Shown: piece after piece, positions 33,194 to 35,263 of the stretch | Layout of the letters: each line of letters begins with the position of its first letter | Position numbering within the stretch: the first letter of the stretch is position 1 | DNA from: Taibaiella sp. KBW10 | GTDB lineage: Bacteria; Bacteroidota; Bacteroidia; Chitinophagales; Chitinophagaceae | Direction of reading: 5' to 3' | DNA: 35,263 bases | NCBI RefSeq assembly: GCF_003852495.1 | Contig: NZ_QAJI01000003.1 | Span: 205,902-241,164 of the forward strand | Translations under genes and position numbers: made by a program | The notes under the pieces: model-generated | Databases searched by the model: none | What the model was told of the DNA's origin: nothing | Seen by the model: only the letters and a program-made list of their open reading frames with translations

Positions 33194-33997
33194 TCATCGC
33201 TTCAAAGGACTGTTCGGTTCTTTTGCAAAATGATTGAAGACCATTTTATCTAGAAATCCCGGTAAGAATTTACTTAAAAAGACGGTTAGTTTTCCCTGTC
33301 CGGTCATGACGATGGTTCGTTTTCGCTTTTCCACACCATCCAAAATGATACGGGCGCAGGTTTCCGAACTCATTAATTTACTTTCATCCAGAGGTGTTTC
33401 TTTCTGTGCGGAACCGTCTGCAGCCAAGGCGGTGTTCCGAATATTAGATGCGGTAAAACCCGGTGCTACCCACATTACATTTACATCTTTATACAGCAAT
33501 TCTGTACGTAAGGATTCCATAAAGCCCTGCATCGCAAATTTAGAAGACGAGTAGCCGGTACGCCCCGGCAAACCCCGGTAGCCCGCTATGGAAGATACGC
33601 CGACAATCGTTCCTTTATGTTTTATGATACTGTCTAAGGCCGCCTTTGTGGTGCACACGGTACCCCAATAATTGACGTCCATTAACTCTCTGAGTACTTT
33701 AAGATCGAGGTCTTGAAACAAAGCACGCATACTGCTTCCGGCATTGTTGATCAAGACATCTACCCTACCCCATTGGGCAATCGTGGCCTCGATAAAGGAA
33801 TTACAATCCGATTCTTTAGAAACATCTGCGGCAAGCAATAACAGTCTTTCATGCTGCGGGAAACTCCCTTTTAGCTTTTCCAAGTTCCGGGCACATACGG
33901 CTACGAAAGCCCCTCTGTTTAATGCATCCAGCGCTAAGGCTCTGCCAATACCGGAAGAGGCCCCTGTAATTGCTACTACTTTATCTGTAAACGTCAT
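33194..33997 (-). CDS. Short-chain dehydrogenase/reductase
   Basis: Classical SDR oxidoreductase, 267 aa. The cofactor motif TGASSGIG is at residues 11-18, NNAG at 84-87, the catalytic Ser in GVSSIAG (about 135) and YSSSK at Tyr149-Lys153. The C-terminus carries a hydrophobic patch (KLTVFLSKFLPGFLDKMVF) that may touch the membrane. An Arg at CARN after strand 2 suggests NADP(H). The substrate is unknown. It is monocistronic, convergent with the HTTM-like gene, with a -7 box upstream. Confidence 0.88.
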   Translation of the reverse strand: MTFTDKVVAITGASSGIGRALALDALNRGAFVAVCARNLEKLKGSFPQHERLLLLAADVSKESDCNSFIEATIAQWGRVDVLINNAGSSMRALFQDLDLKVLRELMDVNYWGTVCTTKAALDSIIKHKGTIVGVSSIAGYRGLPGRTGYSSSKFAMQGFMESLRTELLYKDVNVMWVAPGFTASNIRNTALAADGSAQKETPLDESKLMSSETCARIILDGVEKRKRTIVMTGQGKLTVFLSKFLPGFLDKMVFNHFAKEPNSPLKR

Positions 33998-34014
33998 CTG
34001 TTTTATTTGTGCCT

Positions 34015-34022
34015 CAAAATTA
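34015..34022 (-). promoter_or_regulatory. -7 box of the SDR gene
   Basis: Minus strand reads TAATTTTG, matching TAnnTTTG, 17 bp before ATG 33997. No -33 TTG was found. Confidence 0.5.
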
Positions 34023-34066
34023 GTTTATTTACGATTTACAGAAAGAGAAATTGTGCTCTTTTGTAT

Positions 34067-34102
34067 AAAAAAAACGTGCAAAACAGAATTGTTTTGCACG
34101 TT
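34067..34102 (-). terminator. Terminator of phoH
   Basis: Inverted repeat AACGTGCAAAACA (34073-34085) / TGTTTTGCACGTT (34090-34102) with a GAAT loop and a T run on the minus-strand side, 18 bp after the phoH stop. Confidence 0.9.
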
Positions 34103-34120
34103 ATCATTAAAGTATATAGA

Positions 34121-35182
34121 TTACTCCGGTTTGCTATTATTTTCGGCTTCGATATGTTGTGGTTTATATTGTTGCCTTTTTTCTTCTTTGTATTGCTCAT
34201 GCAATTTTTCTTCACGGTCGGTTTCCTGATCGTAGGCTCTGATAATATGTTTAACCAGTCTGTGGCGTACAACATCATCACCGGTCAGTTCAATAAAGCT
34301 GATCCCTTCAATATTTTTCAGGATGCGGTTTGCTTTTGCCAATCCTGATTTTTGATTTTTTGGTAAATCGACTTGCGACATATCACCGGTAATAATCGCC
34401 TTAGCGGACGGTCCGATACGGGTCAAAAACATTTTCAGTTGCAGATCGGTGGTATTTTGGGCTTCATCCAGGATAATATAACAATTATCCAGGGTACGGC
34501 CTCTCATATAGGCCAGCGGCGCAATCTCGATAATCCTGTTGGCCATATAATAGCTGAGCTTGTCCGGAGGGATCATATCATCCAATGCATCGTATAAGGG
34601 ACGCAAATACGGGTCAATTTTTTCTTTAAGGTCTCCGGGAAGAAATCCCAGGTTCTCACCTGCCTCTACAGCAGGCCTGGTCAAGACGATCTTTTTTACA
34701 GACTTATTCTTCAGCGCCCTTACTGCCAAGGCAACTGCCGTATATGTTTTACCGGTACCTGCGGGTCCTATAGCGAAAATTATATCGCTTTTATCCGCTA
34801 TAGCTACCATCAACTTTTGGTTTTTGGTTTTCGCTTTGATAACCTTACCATTGTTTCCAAAAACAATGATATTATTATCTGAGTCTATATCCAGTATGCT
34901 GGTAGGCGCGCCATCATCAACGTTGCCATCTGCATCGCCTAAAATAGTAGAAAAGTAGTCTTCCGAAAGATGTCCGTTTTTTTCAAGGTATTGTACAATC
35001 AAGCCAATTTTATCCTTTGCAAGTGCCACTTCATCCGGGTGACCTACAATCTTTAGCTGGGATCCTCTGGATAATATCTTTAACAGGGGAAAACGCTTTT
35101 TGATCAGGTCGAACTTGTTATTATTTACACCAAAAAATTCTATGGGGTTTACCGATTCCAGGTTAATGATTTGTTCTGTCAA
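34121..35182 (-). CDS. phoH: PhoH family ATPase
   Basis: PhoH/PhoL-type cytosolic ATPase of 353 aa. Members are linked to RNA metabolism and ribosome-related processes in other bacteria. The N-terminal KH-like region (about residues 14-65) starts with NPIEFFGVNNNKFDLIKKRF. Walker A is GPAGTGKT (139-146, in FAIGPAGTGKTYTA) and Walker B is YIILDEAQNTT. The tail (from about residue 320) is charged and helical (DREEKLHEQYKEEKRQQYKP). Translation appears to begin at TTG 35182, since the family-like N-terminus TEQIINLESVNPIEFFG starts right after it and no nearby ATG exists. ybeY is not seen in the window beside it. Confidence 0.9.
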   Translation of the reverse strand: MTEQIINLESVNPIEFFGVNNNKFDLIKKRFPLLKILSRGSQLKIVGHPDEVALAKDKIGLIVQYLEKNGHLSEDYFSTILGDADGNVDDGAPTSILDIDSDNNIIVFGNNGKVIKAKTKNQKLMVAIADKSDIIFAIGPAGTGKTYTAVALAVRALKNKSVKKIVLTRPAVEAGENLGFLPGDLKEKIDPYLRPLYDALDDMIPPDKLSYYMANRIIEIAPLAYMRGRTLDNCYIILDEAQNTTDLQLKMFLTRIGPSAKAIITGDMSQVDLPKNQKSGLAKANRILKNIEGISFIELTGDDVVRHRLVKHIIRAYDQETDREEKLHEQYKEEKRQQYKPQHIEAENNSKPE

Positions 35183-35263
35183 AGTATTATATATTTAGTT
35201 AGTTTAAAAATACAATTTCTTTTTCAAGAATGGCATTAAGTAAATGATAAATTAAAAAGGCTG

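Noticed and set aside
1-35263. CRISPR, prophage, transposon or tRNA/rRNA
   Set aside because: No spaced direct repeats, transposase or integrase genes, terminal repeats or cloverleaf sequence found by reading both strands.

Overview
The window looks like a chromosomal core segment of a Bacteroidota bacterium, probably of the Chitinophagia/Sphingobacteriia type (the rank is inference). The evidence is: a secreted metalloprotease ending in a type IX secretion (T9SS) type-A sorting domain, gliding ABC ATPase GldA, a TonB of the Bacteroidota kind, the ribosomal order rpsF-rpsR-rplI, and repeated Bacteroidota-type -7 promoter boxes (TAnnTTTG) with hardly any Shine-Dalgarno sites. No insertion sequence, prophage, CRISPR array, tRNA or rRNA was seen.

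Layout. 1-830: the end of rpsL and all of rpsG, closed by a strong terminator; fusA does not follow. 965-4645: a large secreted M43 metalloprotease with GEVED, six near-identical Ig-like repeats and a sorting domain. 4729-9885: MaoC-like hydratase, a 90-aa orphan, pyrE, then a + strand run Nudix-ElaA-prfB-PaaK-like ligase. 9926-12883: type II NADH dehydrogenase, TonB and OsmC. 12878-19072 (- strand): a DUF3037/HipA-like kinase pair, a small secreted protein, gldA, a YpfJ-type zinc peptidase, a sigma-54 activator and miaB. 19182-20237: an XRE-Fic fusion, divergent from miaB. 20300-23466 (- strand): deacetylase and GT87-type membrane protein, then the S6-S18-L9 operon behind a structured leader. 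23617-26764 (- strand): feoB, a four-TM protein and a SprT-like protein. 26948-35182: acyl-CoA synthetase, acyltransferase, typA, a two-gene membrane cluster, an SDR dehydrogenase and phoH.

How the genes fit together. Most are housekeeping: translation (rpsL, rpsG, prfB, rplI, rpsR, rpsF, typA, miaB), pyrimidine synthesis, respiration and iron uptake. GldA, TonB and the sorting-domain protease belong to the Bacteroidota surface and secretion machinery. The accessory items most worth attention are: (i) the overlapping HipA-like kinase/DUF3037 pair, (ii) a small secreted protein that carries the N-terminal signature of the zinc peptidase encoded two genes upstream, (iii) the XRE-Fic protein with a candidate self-operator over its own -7 box, and (iv) the structured rpsF leader. 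Several genes need start correction: the protease (965), miaB (19072), GT87 (22238), feoB (26764) and DUF3037 (13264). gldA, phoH and the acyltransferase seem to start at TTG.
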